From the NCBI GenBank assembly GCA_016291595.1, contig JAEEXN010000006.1:1-64000 (forward strand): DNA of 64,000 nt. The letters run 5' to 3'. A program made the position numbers and the translations under genes. This document shows positions 1 to 9,065 of the stretch, piece by piece (the stretch's first letter is position 1; every line of letters starts with the position of its first letter). This DNA comes from Prevotella sp. (lineage in GTDB: Bacteria; Bacteroidota; Bacteroidia; Bacteroidales; Bacteroidaceae). The notes under the pieces were generated by a model. That model was not told the origin of the DNA. It made no database searches and saw only the letters and a program-made list of their open reading frames with translations.

Positions 1-4
1 GCAC

Positions 5-2206
5 GTGAATATGGTATCAGGAACACCGTCGCGCTGGCAGACATGGCTTACCAGCGACGATTTCTGTGACGCTATCAGCAGGGTGAAGATCTGCCGTGCC
101 GGAGGAGAGAAATTCTCCGACCAGCTGCTTGCCCTGATGAGAAAGGTCACAAAAGCTCGTATCTTCAACTGCTACGGTCCGACGGAAATCACCGTGGCCT
201 CAAATAACAAAGAGCTCACGCACGCAAAGCTTGTCACCGTAGGCAAACCACAACTGAATGTCAAGGAGTTTATTGTAGACCAAGACGGCAATGAGTTGCC
301 GGTGGGTGTCGTAGGTGAATTGTATATCGGCGGACGCGGAGTTGCACGAGGCTATAACAACCTGGACGAGATGACCCGCGAGCGCTTTGTTGACTATCAC
401 GGCGAGCGTATCTACAAGTCTGGCGACTACGCAAAGTGGCTGCCCGACGGCGACGTGGTGATACTGGGACGTACTGACCATCAGATCAAGCTGCGCGGCT
501 TACGCATTGAGTTGGGCGAGATTGAGAATGTCATGCTAAAGGTTGAGGGCATGAAGAAAGTGGTTATCCTGATTCGGAAACTGAACGACAAAGAGCACCT
601 TTGCGCCTATTACACGGCCGACCGGGAGATTGCCCCTGACGCTCTCAAGGCAGAGATCTCGAAGAGCCTGACTCAGTATATGGTTCCGACCGCCTATCTG
701 CAACTTGCCGAGATGCCGATGACTCCTAACGGGAAGACTGACGTAAAGGCATTGCCCGAGCCGCAACTGGCCGTTACTTCAGCTTATGTGGCTCCGGCAA
801 ACGACACCGAGCGCACCTTCTGTGACATCTTTGCCGCCATCCTCCAGATGGACAAGGTGGGAGCCACCGACAATTTCTTCGAACTTGGAGGTACGTCGCT
901 GGTAGTAACCAGAATCATTATCGAGGCCGACAAGGCTGGCATGCATGTGGCTTACGGCGATGTATTTGCCAATCCCACACCACGCCAATTGGCGCGTCTC
1001 ATTACGGGAGAGAGTACGGAAACGGGTATCGACGAGGTGGCTGATTTTGACTATACAGCCATCAACAACTTGCTTCAGCACAACACGCTCAATTATTTCC
1101 GCAACGGAGAACGCCAGCAGCTGGGTAATGTGCTGCTAACGGGTGCCACGGGCTACTTAGGCATTCACATCCTGCGCGAGCTGATTGACTCGGATGCGCC
1201 GAACATCTATTGCCTGGTACGCGGAAAGAGCCTGGAGAAAGCCGAGAACCGTCTGCGCACCCTCCTGTTCTATTATTTTGCCAACGCCTACAAAGACTTG
1301 TTCGGCAAGCGCCTGCATGTGGTGCTGGGTGATGTCACAAGCGACTTTGGGGAGGACATTCAGGTAGACACGGTATTCAACTGCGCCGCCATCGTAAAGC
1401 ACTTCTCCGAGGGAACAGAGATTGAGGATGTGAACATCGGAGGCGCAAAACGCTGCGTGGAGTATTGCATCAAGAAGGGTGCGAAACTCATACATATATC
1501 TACAGCCAGCACGCGCGGCTTGTGGGTAGGAGAACCCAAAGACGAGACTTTCACCGAGCAACGTCTCTACATGGGACAGTATTTGGGCAACAAATACATT
1601 TACTCGAAGTATATGGCAGAACGGCTGATTCTCGACGCCGTAGCCCTACACGGTCTGCGGGCGAAAATCATGCGTGTGGGCAATCTGGCGGCCCGCTCTA
1701 CCGACGGTGAGTTCCAAGCCAATTTCTCCACCAACTCGTTTATGGGGCGCATCAGAGTTTACAACATGCTGGGCTGCTGTCCGTATGGTATGCGCAACAA
1801 ACGTGTGGAATTCTCTCCCATCAACGAGGTATCGCACGCTATTGTGCTGCTGGCTACCACACCAAAGGAGTGCGTTGTTTTCCATCCTTATAACATCCAC
1901 ACTCAGTTCCTTGGCGATGTGCTGACAGGACTCAGTACGGTGGGCGAAGGAATCCGCTTCGTAGAACAAGAGGAGTTTGCCGAGGCAATGGAAGCAGCGA
2001 AGAACGACCCGCAGAAGGCACGGCAGATGGCAAGTCTGCTGGCTTATCAGGATATGGCTCACGGGCAAAAGACTACCGACGTCAACCGTGATAACGACTA
2101 TACCACACAAGTTCTCTACCGTTTAGGCTTTGCCTGGTCACCCACCTCATGGGATTACGTGGAGCGCATGCTCACGGCCATTGGCGGATTCGGTTTCTTT
2201 GAATGA
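5..2206 (+). CDS. Non-ribosomal peptide synthetase, 3' part: adenylation C-terminal region, peptidyl carrier, thioester reductase (5' end outside window)
   Basis: Adenylation motifs (NCYGPTEIT, GELYIGGRGVARGY, YKSGDYAKWLPDGDVVILGRTDHQIKLRGLRIELGEIE), carrier motif FFELGGTSLV, reductase NAD(P)-binding motif NVLLTGATGYLGIHILREL. Confidence 0.93.
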   Translation: MNMVSGTPSRWQTWLTSDDFCDAISRVKICRAGGEKFSDQLLALMRKVTKARIFNCYGPTEITVASNNKELTHAKLVTVGKPQLNVKEFIVDQDGNELPVGVVGELYIGGRGVARGYNNLDEMTRERFVDYHGERIYKSGDYAKWLPDGDVVILGRTDHQIKLRGLRIELGEIENVMLKVEGMKKVVILIRKLNDKEHLCAYYTADREIAPDALKAEISKSLTQYMVPTAYLQLAEMPMTPNGKTDVKALPEPQLAVTSAYVAPANDTERTFCDIFAAILQMDKVGATDNFFELGGTSLVVTRIIIEADKAGMHVAYGDVFANPTPRQLARLITGESTETGIDEVADFDYTAINNLLQHNTLNYFRNGERQQLGNVLLTGATGYLGIHILRELIDSDAPNIYCLVRGKSLEKAENRLRTLLFYYFANAYKDLFGKRLHVVLGDVTSDFGEDIQVDTVFNCAAIVKHFSEGTEIEDVNIGGAKRCVEYCIKKGAKLIHISTASTRGLWVGEPKDETFTEQRLYMGQYLGNKYIYSKYMAERLILDAVALHGLRAKIMRVGNLAARSTDGEFQANFSTNSFMGRIRVYNMLGCCPYGMRNKRVEFSPINEVSHAIVLLATTPKECVVFHPYNIHTQFLGDVLTGLSTVGEGIRFVEQEEFAEAMEAAKNDPQKARQMASLLAYQDMAHGQKTTDVNRDNDYTTQVLYRLGFAWSPTSWDYVERMLTAIGGFGFFE

Positions 2207-2288
2207 TAATCTTTAGAATGCAGCGTATTCCGGACAGCCCGTTACCCGCATGGCCAGGAATTACCCAATAACAAAAAAACACTCCACA

Positions 2289-3635
2289 ATGAAAACAATA
2301 GAATTGGAAGAGGCCAGACGCCTCGTCGCTGAGGGTGGTCTGTTGCCCGATGCAGAACGTTATGAATTGCAGCAACAGCGTTTGCGCGAGTTGGTTGCTT
2401 ACGCTCGTGAGCACTCGCCCTATTTTGCCAAATTGTATGCCGACGTACCTGAAGATTTCAAACTGACCGACCTCCCGCCGACAGAGAAACCGACATTGCT
2501 GGCCAACTACGACGATTGGGTTACTGACCGCCGGCTGCACCTTCAGGATGTGCTCGACTATGTCAATCGTGACCCGACGAAGGACCAAAGCCGGCTGTTG
2601 GGCGATTATACAGCCTTGCGTACTTCGGGCTCTACAGGCAATCCGCTTCCTATGGTGCGCGACGATTATCACAACAAGATTCATGGCCAACTGGTGGCTC
2701 AGCGGCTGTTGGCTGGTGCCTGTACTGATGCTATGGACATCTCCAAACATCGCCGCGCATCGGTCATTCACCTTTCCAACGGTGCTTCCAGCTACGGTGC
2801 CTTCCTGCGCATGAAGGCAGCCCATCCCGAGCATGCCGACAATCTGTTGGGCATATCAGTTCTTGAGTCTGTTCAGACCATTGTGGACAAGCTCAACGAC
2901 TTCCAACCCGAGACGATGGCGGGCTATCCTTCGATGATGGTTCAGCTGGCGGTAGAGCAATTGCAGGGACGCCTGCATATCTCGCTAAAGCACTTGGCCA
3001 CGTCAGCCGAGATGCTCTCCGAGGAGAATTTCGACCTACTCAGAGAGGCCTTCCAGTGCCCGGTAGCCAACAACTATTGCATGACCGAAGGCGGCGAGAT
3101 TGCCATGACGCGCAACTGTCCCCATTTGCACATCAACGACGACTGGGTGATTGTGGAGCCTGTCGACAAGGACCTGAAGCCATTGGGTATGTCTGACGAG
3201 TGGTCAACGGGCATCCTCGTGACCGACCTCAGCAACTTCGTGCAACCGATTATACGGTATCATGTAGGTGACGTCATTCGCGTGCGCCCCTCTACATCCG
3301 ACTGCTGCCCGTTGCCTATCATGCAGATTCAGGGCCGCACTTTCGACAGCTATACCATATGCGGGTGCACCTTTAATGTCGTAGGCCTGTTCTCCAAGGC
3401 AGAAGTGTGGCCCGACTTGGTGCGTTTCCAGTTCGTGCAAACCGATGAGGAGACTATCGAGGTACGCGGCGTATGCAAGTCCGACCCACAGACGGTGCTC
3501 CCACCGCTCTGCAAACGCTTGAAGGAATTCCTCGCCCAGCAAGACTGTCCGGACGCCCGCTTCACGTGGTCCACCGAACCAGCCATCCCCAACAAGCGCG
3601 GTGGCAAAATACCCATTTTCGTAAAAAACTTCTGA
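2289..3635 (+). CDS. AMP-dependent ligase, phenylacetate-CoA ligase/CapK-like
   Basis: Adenylate-forming motif LRTSGSTGNPLPM and PaaK-like overall layout; start moved to the internal ATG at 2289. Confidence 0.75.
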   Translation: MKTIELEEARRLVAEGGLLPDAERYELQQQRLRELVAYAREHSPYFAKLYADVPEDFKLTDLPPTEKPTLLANYDDWVTDRRLHLQDVLDYVNRDPTKDQSRLLGDYTALRTSGSTGNPLPMVRDDYHNKIHGQLVAQRLLAGACTDAMDISKHRRASVIHLSNGASSYGAFLRMKAAHPEHADNLLGISVLESVQTIVDKLNDFQPETMAGYPSMMVQLAVEQLQGRLHISLKHLATSAEMLSEENFDLLREAFQCPVANNYCMTEGGEIAMTRNCPHLHINDDWVIVEPVDKDLKPLGMSDEWSTGILVTDLSNFVQPIIRYHVGDVIRVRPSTSDCCPLPIMQIQGRTFDSYTICGCTFNVVGLFSKAEVWPDLVRFQFVQTDEETIEVRGVCKSDPQTVLPPLCKRLKEFLAQQDCPDARFTWSTEPAIPNKRGGKIPIFVKNF

Positions 3636-3639
3636 ACCG

Positions 3640-4965
3640 ATGACCAACGACGAACGTAAAGAGCTGACCACCCATTTTTGGCGTTACCTTTGGTCGTCAA
3701 TCCTCATCACGCTGTCTGGCTGCCTGGGCAACGTGGTCGATGGTGTCATCGTGGGCAAACTTATAGGTGCCGATGGTGTAAGTGCCATCAACTATTCCAA
3801 GCCCGTGGTGCAGTTGATGATGACGCTAAGTCTGCTCCTGGCAGCCGGCGGCAGCATGCTCGTAGGTTTTGCTTTGGGCAAGAAGGATTTCGTGCGTATG
3901 CGCTATGTGTATACTCACTCCATGCTCAGCAACTTCCTCCTCAGTTTCGTGTTCACACTCATAGGCCTTATGATGCCGCTATCAGTGGCAAGCCTCCTGT
4001 GCGACAATGAGCACCTCTTGCAGCCCACGCTTGAGTACTTGCAGCCTATGCTTTATGGAGCACCGGCGTATATGATGATGTGGACCATCAGCCTTATGAT
4101 CAGCGTTGACGGTAGTCCGCGCCTGGCATCAGTGGCCATCGTTGTCGATAATGCCGTCAACCTCGGCCTCGACCTCGTGTTCATACAGCTTCTCAACTGG
4201 GGCATCGCCGGGTCATCCACGGCCACGGTTGTAGGCCATCTCGTAGGCATAGCCATCATGCTCATCCACTATCGTAAAGCCGATAACCAACTCCATTTCT
4301 CTTTCCGTCATGAAGCCCCTGAAGGCAAGAACATCATCTCGCAAGGCACTCCGTTGGCCCTTGCTTCCGTGTGCCTGACTCTGCTCCTTTTTTCTGCCAA
4401 CAGCATTGTCACCAATACTCTTGGACGTAGTGGTATCTTTGCGTTTGCCGTATGCATGAACCTGCTACAGGTGTATAACCTCTTCGTTGCGGGCACTTGC
4501 CGTACCCTACAGTCGCTGGGCGCCATCCAGGCGGGCAAGGGTGACAACGAGACCTTCAACCTGGTGCTACGCAAGTCTTTTGGTTTTATCACCTTATCCA
4601 TGGCCGTCACCTGCCTCCTGGTATGGCTCGACCCACAGCTGATAGCCAACCTCTTCGGCGCAAATGCACGAGGCTATACTGCCGAAACAGTTCCTGCCTT
4701 ACGTATCTTCGCCCTCAGTTTCATACCTTTCTGCTACATTTATGTACTGATGATAGTATACAAACTGTATGGCCAACACCGTATGGCTCTGTTCATCTCA
4801 TTGGCTTTGTCGCTTACGGTGATCCCAGTACTTTGGGCATTCTCCAAGTGGAGTCCCGACTGGTTATGGTACAGCTATCTGATTGCCTACTTCATTGAGA
4901 TTATATTCATTTACGTCATCCATAAAGCTACACACATTAGATTTGAGATAGTGGAAAAACACTAG
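3640..4965 (+). CDS. MATE family efflux transporter
   Basis: Polytopic membrane protein, MATE-like pattern (SSILITLSGCLGNVVDGVIVGKLIGADGVSAINYSKP). Confidence 0.85.
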   Translation: MTNDERKELTTHFWRYLWSSILITLSGCLGNVVDGVIVGKLIGADGVSAINYSKPVVQLMMTLSLLLAAGGSMLVGFALGKKDFVRMRYVYTHSMLSNFLLSFVFTLIGLMMPLSVASLLCDNEHLLQPTLEYLQPMLYGAPAYMMMWTISLMISVDGSPRLASVAIVVDNAVNLGLDLVFIQLLNWGIAGSSTATVVGHLVGIAIMLIHYRKADNQLHFSFRHEAPEGKNIISQGTPLALASVCLTLLLFSANSIVTNTLGRSGIFAFAVCMNLLQVYNLFVAGTCRTLQSLGAIQAGKGDNETFNLVLRKSFGFITLSMAVTCLLVWLDPQLIANLFGANARGYTAETVPALRIFALSFIPFCYIYVLMIVYKLYGQHRMALFISLALSLTVIPVLWAFSKWSPDWLWYSYLIAYFIEIIFIYVIHKATHIRFEIVEKH

Positions 4966-4975
4966 TAATGAAGAA

Positions 4976-5800
4976 ATGGATATGAGAATCGGTTTCAGAA
5001 TGTCTATTGTCTTAGTCTTAGCAGCTGTTTGGTTGCTCAGCTCATGTGGTGACATGTTCGAGACGCACCCTTATGATGTGAACTTCAAGGGCAAGAAAGA
5101 CATTAATGAACAGAATATCAAAGAGATTGAAAAAAGATTCTCAGACAAAGAAACCTTGCATATTGCTTTTATTAGTGACACACACGGCTGGTATAGTGAC
5201 ATGAGGGATGAGATTGCCCATATCAACAAAAGGCAGGACATCGACTTCGTGGTTCATTGCGGGGATTTGACGGATACCGGAACCTCTAAGGAATATGAGT
5301 GGACGCTGGACATCCTGAATGATTTGCGTTATCCGTATGTGGCCTTAATCGGCAATCACGACTTTCTCGGTACAGGCAATCAGGCGTATAGCGTATTGTT
5401 CGGTGACATGAACTTCTCGTTTATTGTCAGCCGGGTGAAGTTTATCTGCCTGAACACGAATGCAACAGAGTATGACTATATGGCAGCCGTGCCTGACTTC
5501 GACTACATGGAGGAAGTCATTGCAAAGGATACGGAAAAATTCGACCGGACCATCGTCATCATGCATGCACCACCTTATAGCGACCAGTTCAACAACAACG
5601 TATGCAAGGCATTCCGCCGTTATCTTGACTTCTTCCCGGGTTTGATGTTTTGTGTCTATGGCCATAATCACAACGACGTGGTCAGTGACATCTATGGCGA
5701 CGGACTTCTCTTCTATGGCATTGACTGTGCCGAGCACCGCAACTATCGCATACTTACTCTTACACCTGACGGCTATGAAATGGAACAAGTATTTTTTTAG
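4976..5800 (+). CDS. Metallophosphoesterase, putative lipoprotein
   Basis: Motifs FISDTHGW, HCGDLTDTG, GNHDF, GHNHND; signal peptide with LLSSC lipobox. Confidence 0.85.
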   Translation: MDMRIGFRMSIVLVLAAVWLLSSCGDMFETHPYDVNFKGKKDINEQNIKEIEKRFSDKETLHIAFISDTHGWYSDMRDEIAHINKRQDIDFVVHCGDLTDTGTSKEYEWTLDILNDLRYPYVALIGNHDFLGTGNQAYSVLFGDMNFSFIVSRVKFICLNTNATEYDYMAAVPDFDYMEEVIAKDTEKFDRTIVIMHAPPYSDQFNNNVCKAFRRYLDFFPGLMFCVYGHNHNDVVSDIYGDGLLFYGIDCAEHRNYRILTLTPDGYEMEQVFF

Positions 5801-6548
5801 TGCCGTTTTGCCGTTGCTTATATGGCAGAATGGACGGGCTGCCAGCATAGAGTGCGCGAATACCTGTTATGCGAGTATTGAACAGGTTGATAACGATGAG
5901 GTTGCTGATGACATCGTGGATGAAAATGCAATGATAGAAAACTCTGTTGCGGACAGCATCTACGTGGAAGACCGTCAGGAGAGCCGCTACGACAAGCGGG
6001 TACACCGCTATAGAAAGCATTGGGCAGCACTCATTCCCACCCAGTTCGTCATACAGAATGCCGGGAATATGGGCCTTTTGTCTGCAGGTATTGGATGGGA
6101 CTACGGCAAAAGGAAACAATGGGAGACTGATTTGCTAGTGGGTTTTATCCCTCAGCATCAGACGACACGAGGAAAACTGACGATGACACTGAAAGAGAAC
6201 TTCATCCCGTGGAGCTTTGACTTGAAACGCGGATGGAGTGTTGAGCCGCTGACTACAAGCGTGTACATGAATACTGTTTATGGGCATGAATTCTGGAAAT
6301 CGCAACCCAGGCGTTATCCCAGCAAGTATTATGAATTCATGTCCACCAAATTTCGTTTGAATGTAGCGCTTGGACAGCGCATTACCTGGCAGATACCCAG
6401 TCAGAAACGCTTCAACGCCCGTAGTATCAGTCTGTTCTACGAGATAAGCTCGTGCGATTTATATATCCGCACAAAGTTTATGGAGCATAGTGTGCCTCTG
6501 AAAGACATTCTTGGTTTGTCACTCGGAATCAAGTTACAAACATTGTGA
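5775..6548 (+). CDS. Hypothetical secreted/outer-membrane protein
   Basis: Internal ATG at 5775 gives a signal peptide (MKWNKYFFSAVLPLLIWQNGRA) and overlaps the previous stop by 26 bp. Confidence 0.6.
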   Translation: MKWNKYFFSAVLPLLIWQNGRAASIECANTCYASIEQVDNDEVADDIVDENAMIENSVADSIYVEDRQESRYDKRVHRYRKHWAALIPTQFVIQNAGNMGLLSAGIGWDYGKRKQWETDLLVGFIPQHQTTRGKLTMTLKENFIPWSFDLKRGWSVEPLTTSVYMNTVYGHEFWKSQPRRYPSKYYEFMSTKFRLNVALGQRITWQIPSQKRFNARSISLFYEISSCDLYIRTKFMEHSVPLKDILGLSLGIKLQTL

Positions 6549-6601
6549 ATAGCTCATTCCGGACGGCACACAAAAACGAACTGAAAACACTGGTATCCTA
6601 A

Positions 6602-7303
6602 CTATTCATAATCGTCGATGACGGCATTAATGAAGTCGTTCATCGGCTTAGCCACCTTGAACACCTTCACCATCTCGTCAAGCCAGCGGTCACCTTCGAA
6701 AAAGGTATTTGGAACGGCTTTCCAACAACAATAGTTCTTCATGCGCAGATAATCGATAAACTCGTAGTCGCGCGGAAAACCAGCCGGAGCAGTCTTCAAA
6801 AACTCCAGCCCAAAGCCCTTTGCAGATGAGTCAAAATCTCCATGGCAAGGTTTCCCGAAAAATCTCAGGAACTTCTCATTCTCAACACACTCCCTCCAAC
6901 GGTCAATGTTCGCCATTATCTCATTGCGACATGATGTCAGAATATCTGTTGGAAGCCAATAGCTTCCGCAAGCAAGCAGGCAATGGTCGGGCTCAAGATG
7001 AATGTAGTAGCCACCATGAAGCGCTTTTTTTCCATGGGCGGCAATATAGGCACCCATATGATTCTTATAAGGCGACTTATCGGGCGAGAAACGAGTATCT
7101 CGATAAAAACGGTAAGTGGCATCTTTCACCGTAATATGCGCAACAGAAGGGTCGAACTCGGCAATACGAAGAATAGCCTTTGCCGCACCTTCCTCGAAAT
7201 TTGCTTTCACGGCCAGATACTCATCCTTGTGTTCCTGAAACCAAGGACGATTGTTGTTTGCGCTCACATCGCGCAAGAATTGCAAGATTCGTTTTGCATC
7301 CAT
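6602..7303 (-). CDS. DUF2461 domain protein
   Basis: N-terminal pattern FLRDVSANNNRPWFQEHKDEY and RFSPDKSPYKNHMGAYI typical of the family. Confidence 0.8.
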   Translation of the reverse strand: MDAKRILQFLRDVSANNNRPWFQEHKDEYLAVKANFEEGAAKAILRIAEFDPSVAHITVKDATYRFYRDTRFSPDKSPYKNHMGAYIAAHGKKALHGGYYIHLEPDHCLLACGSYWLPTDILTSCRNEIMANIDRWRECVENEKFLRFFGKPCHGDFDSSAKGFGLEFLKTAPAGFPRDYEFIDYLRMKNYCCWKAVPNTFFEGDRWLDEMVKVFKVAKPMNDFINAVIDDYE

Positions 7304-7339
7304 TACCAGAACTATGAACTTTAAATGATGAATGACGCA

Positions 7340-7990
7340 CTACTCAAGCTTTGAGCCTTCCATGTTCTTCGGGCAGATAGCGTTGAAATCGCACTTTCCA
7401 CAATGAGGCGTACGACTGGTGCAGACATAGCGACCATGAAGCAACAGCCAATGGTGGGCCTTGGGAATGATATCCTCGGGGATATTCCTTATAAGCTCCA
7501 TTTCCACCTTATAAGGAGTGTCGGCCTTCTTAGACACCAACCCCAGACGGTGGCTCACGCGGAAGACATGCGTGTCTACGGCCATCGTAGACTTGCCATA
7601 AGCTACTGCCTGAATCACATTTGCCGTCTTCCTTCCTACTCCTGGCAACTTGACCAAATCGTCCAGACTCTGTGGCACCTCACCGTCGAAGTCACTCACG
7701 AGCATGCGCGACATCTCGACCAGATGGCGGGCCTTCGAGTTGGGATAAGACACACTCTTAATATAGTCCAAAACCTCATCGGGCTCCACCCCGGCCATTG
7801 AGCGCGCATCAGGGAAACGCCTGAACAACTCGGGGGTAACCTGATTGATGCGCTTGTCGGTGCATTGTGCGCTCAAGACAACAGCAACCAGAAGCTGGAA
7901 GACATTACCAAATTCAAGTTCGGTTGTTACTTCGGGCATCTGGTTGCGGAAATAGTCGAGAATGTATTGATAACGTTCTGTTTTCCTCAC
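7340..7990 (-). CDS. nth: Endonuclease III
   Basis: LPGVGRKTANVIQAVAYG helix-hairpin-helix; C-terminal cysteine cluster CTSRTPHCGKCDFNAIC. Confidence 0.95.
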   Translation of the reverse strand: MRKTERYQYILDYFRNQMPEVTTELEFGNVFQLLVAVVLSAQCTDKRINQVTPELFRRFPDARSMAGVEPDEVLDYIKSVSYPNSKARHLVEMSRMLVSDFDGEVPQSLDDLVKLPGVGRKTANVIQAVAYGKSTMAVDTHVFRVSHRLGLVSKKADTPYKVEMELIRNIPEDIIPKAHHWLLLHGRYVCTSRTPHCGKCDFNAICPKNMEGSKLE

Positions 7991-8035
7991 GACCGATTCA
8001 CTTTGCTGGCCTGACTGGCAGGCACATGAAACAAA

Positions 8036-8656
8036 TTATTTTTTCGTTTCCTCTTTCTTGGCGGCAGCTGCCTCTTTCTTGGCAGCGGCAGGCTTGTAAG
8101 CCTTGTTCAGACCTGCAACCACCTCGTTGGTGATATCGTAACCCTTGTCGGCATAGAGAATGTTGTCGCCAGCCTTACTCAGAATGAGGGCATACTTCTT
8201 ATCCTTATTATATTTGGCGAGGAAGTGCTGAATGCTGTCGCGAAGAGCACCGTTGAACTTATCAGTCTCAGCCTGGAACTCATTGCCCAAACGGGTTTGC
8301 AAAGCCTGTAGGTCGTTCTGCTGCTTAATCAAGTTGGCATTGATGGCCTCTGCCTGCTCACGGGTATACGCGTTCTGCTGAACTTTCTGCTGGAAATTGG
8401 CAGCAGCTGTCTGAAGAGCCTGTCCTTTCTGATTAATGGTGTTCTGAATGTTCTGGCCTTTCTTCTGAAGAATGAGGCTGTACTCCTTGCAGAACTGATA
8501 TTGCGACATGATTGAGTCGACCTCAATATAGGCAATCTTCAAGTCAGAACCACCTGTCTCAGCTGTTTGAGACTTCTCGTCAACCTTCGGGGCCGACTGA
8601 TTGCATGATGCAAACACGCATGCTGCCATAGCAGCCATAAAAAGAATTTTTTTCAT
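8036..8656 (-). CDS. OmpH/Skp-family periplasmic chaperone-like lipoprotein
   Basis: Lipobox VFASC; coiled-coil OmpH-like region. Confidence 0.75.
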   Translation of the reverse strand: MKKILFMAAMAACVFASCNQSAPKVDEKSQTAETGGSDLKIAYIEVDSIMSQYQFCKEYSLILQKKGQNIQNTINQKGQALQTAAANFQQKVQQNAYTREQAEAINANLIKQQNDLQALQTRLGNEFQAETDKFNGALRDSIQHFLAKYNKDKKYALILSKAGDNILYADKGYDITNEVVAGLNKAYKPAAAKKEAAAAKKEETKK

Positions 8657-8693
8657 TTGTTACTTTTTTATTTTAATTGTTTATTATTTCCTT

Positions 8694-8777
8694 TTTAACT
8701 CTCCGAATCAAGTTCATAACACATTGCTCCAACTTCGTAACTCATTACTCCAGCTCTGTAACTCATTGCTCTATACC
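8694..8777. repeat. 21-bp-period tandem repeat, about 4 degenerate units
   Basis: tttaactctccgaatcaagtt / cataacacattgctccaactt / cgtaactcattactccagctc / tgtaactcattgctctatacc. Confidence 0.8.
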
Positions 8778-8803
8778 AGCAAAACACATCACTGAAGTCA
8801 TGC

Positions 8804-8998
8804 TCAATATGCCTTTCCTTGCTCACGCGCCTCACGATCCTGATCCATGACACAATGAATGCCGCGGTCTTTCATCGCCTGACTATCGTGAATGTGCATT
8901 GATTTGAACTCACCATCCTTTCTGAAAATGAGCTTAATGCATAATAATGCTATTCCTATAGCAATTATTAACACGCTGATGAGGAGAGTTTCAATCAT
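8804..8998 (-). CDS. Small single-TM conserved-looking protein
   Basis: 64-aa ORF with N-terminal TM; promoter-like TATCTTTG upstream. Confidence 0.6.
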   Translation of the reverse strand: MIETLLISVLIIAIGIALLCIKLIFRKDGEFKSMHIHDSQAMKDRGIHCVMDQDREAREQGKAY

Positions 8999-9005
8999 TT
9001 TTTAT

Positions 9006-9026
9006 TAATTTTGCGGTGCAAAGATA
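9006..9026. promoter_or_regulatory. Divergent Bacteroidetes-type -7 elements (TAATTTTG on +, 9006-9013; TATCTTTG on -, 9019-9026)
   Basis: Matches to TAnnTTTG facing pepD and the 8804-8998 gene. Confidence 0.6.
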
Positions 9027-9065
9027 ATCAGAATTTACGAAATACCTATAAAAAATACATTAATA

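Noticed and set aside
1157-1561. Antisense ORFs over the NRPS reductase region
   Set aside because: No features; opposite strand of a strongly supported domain.
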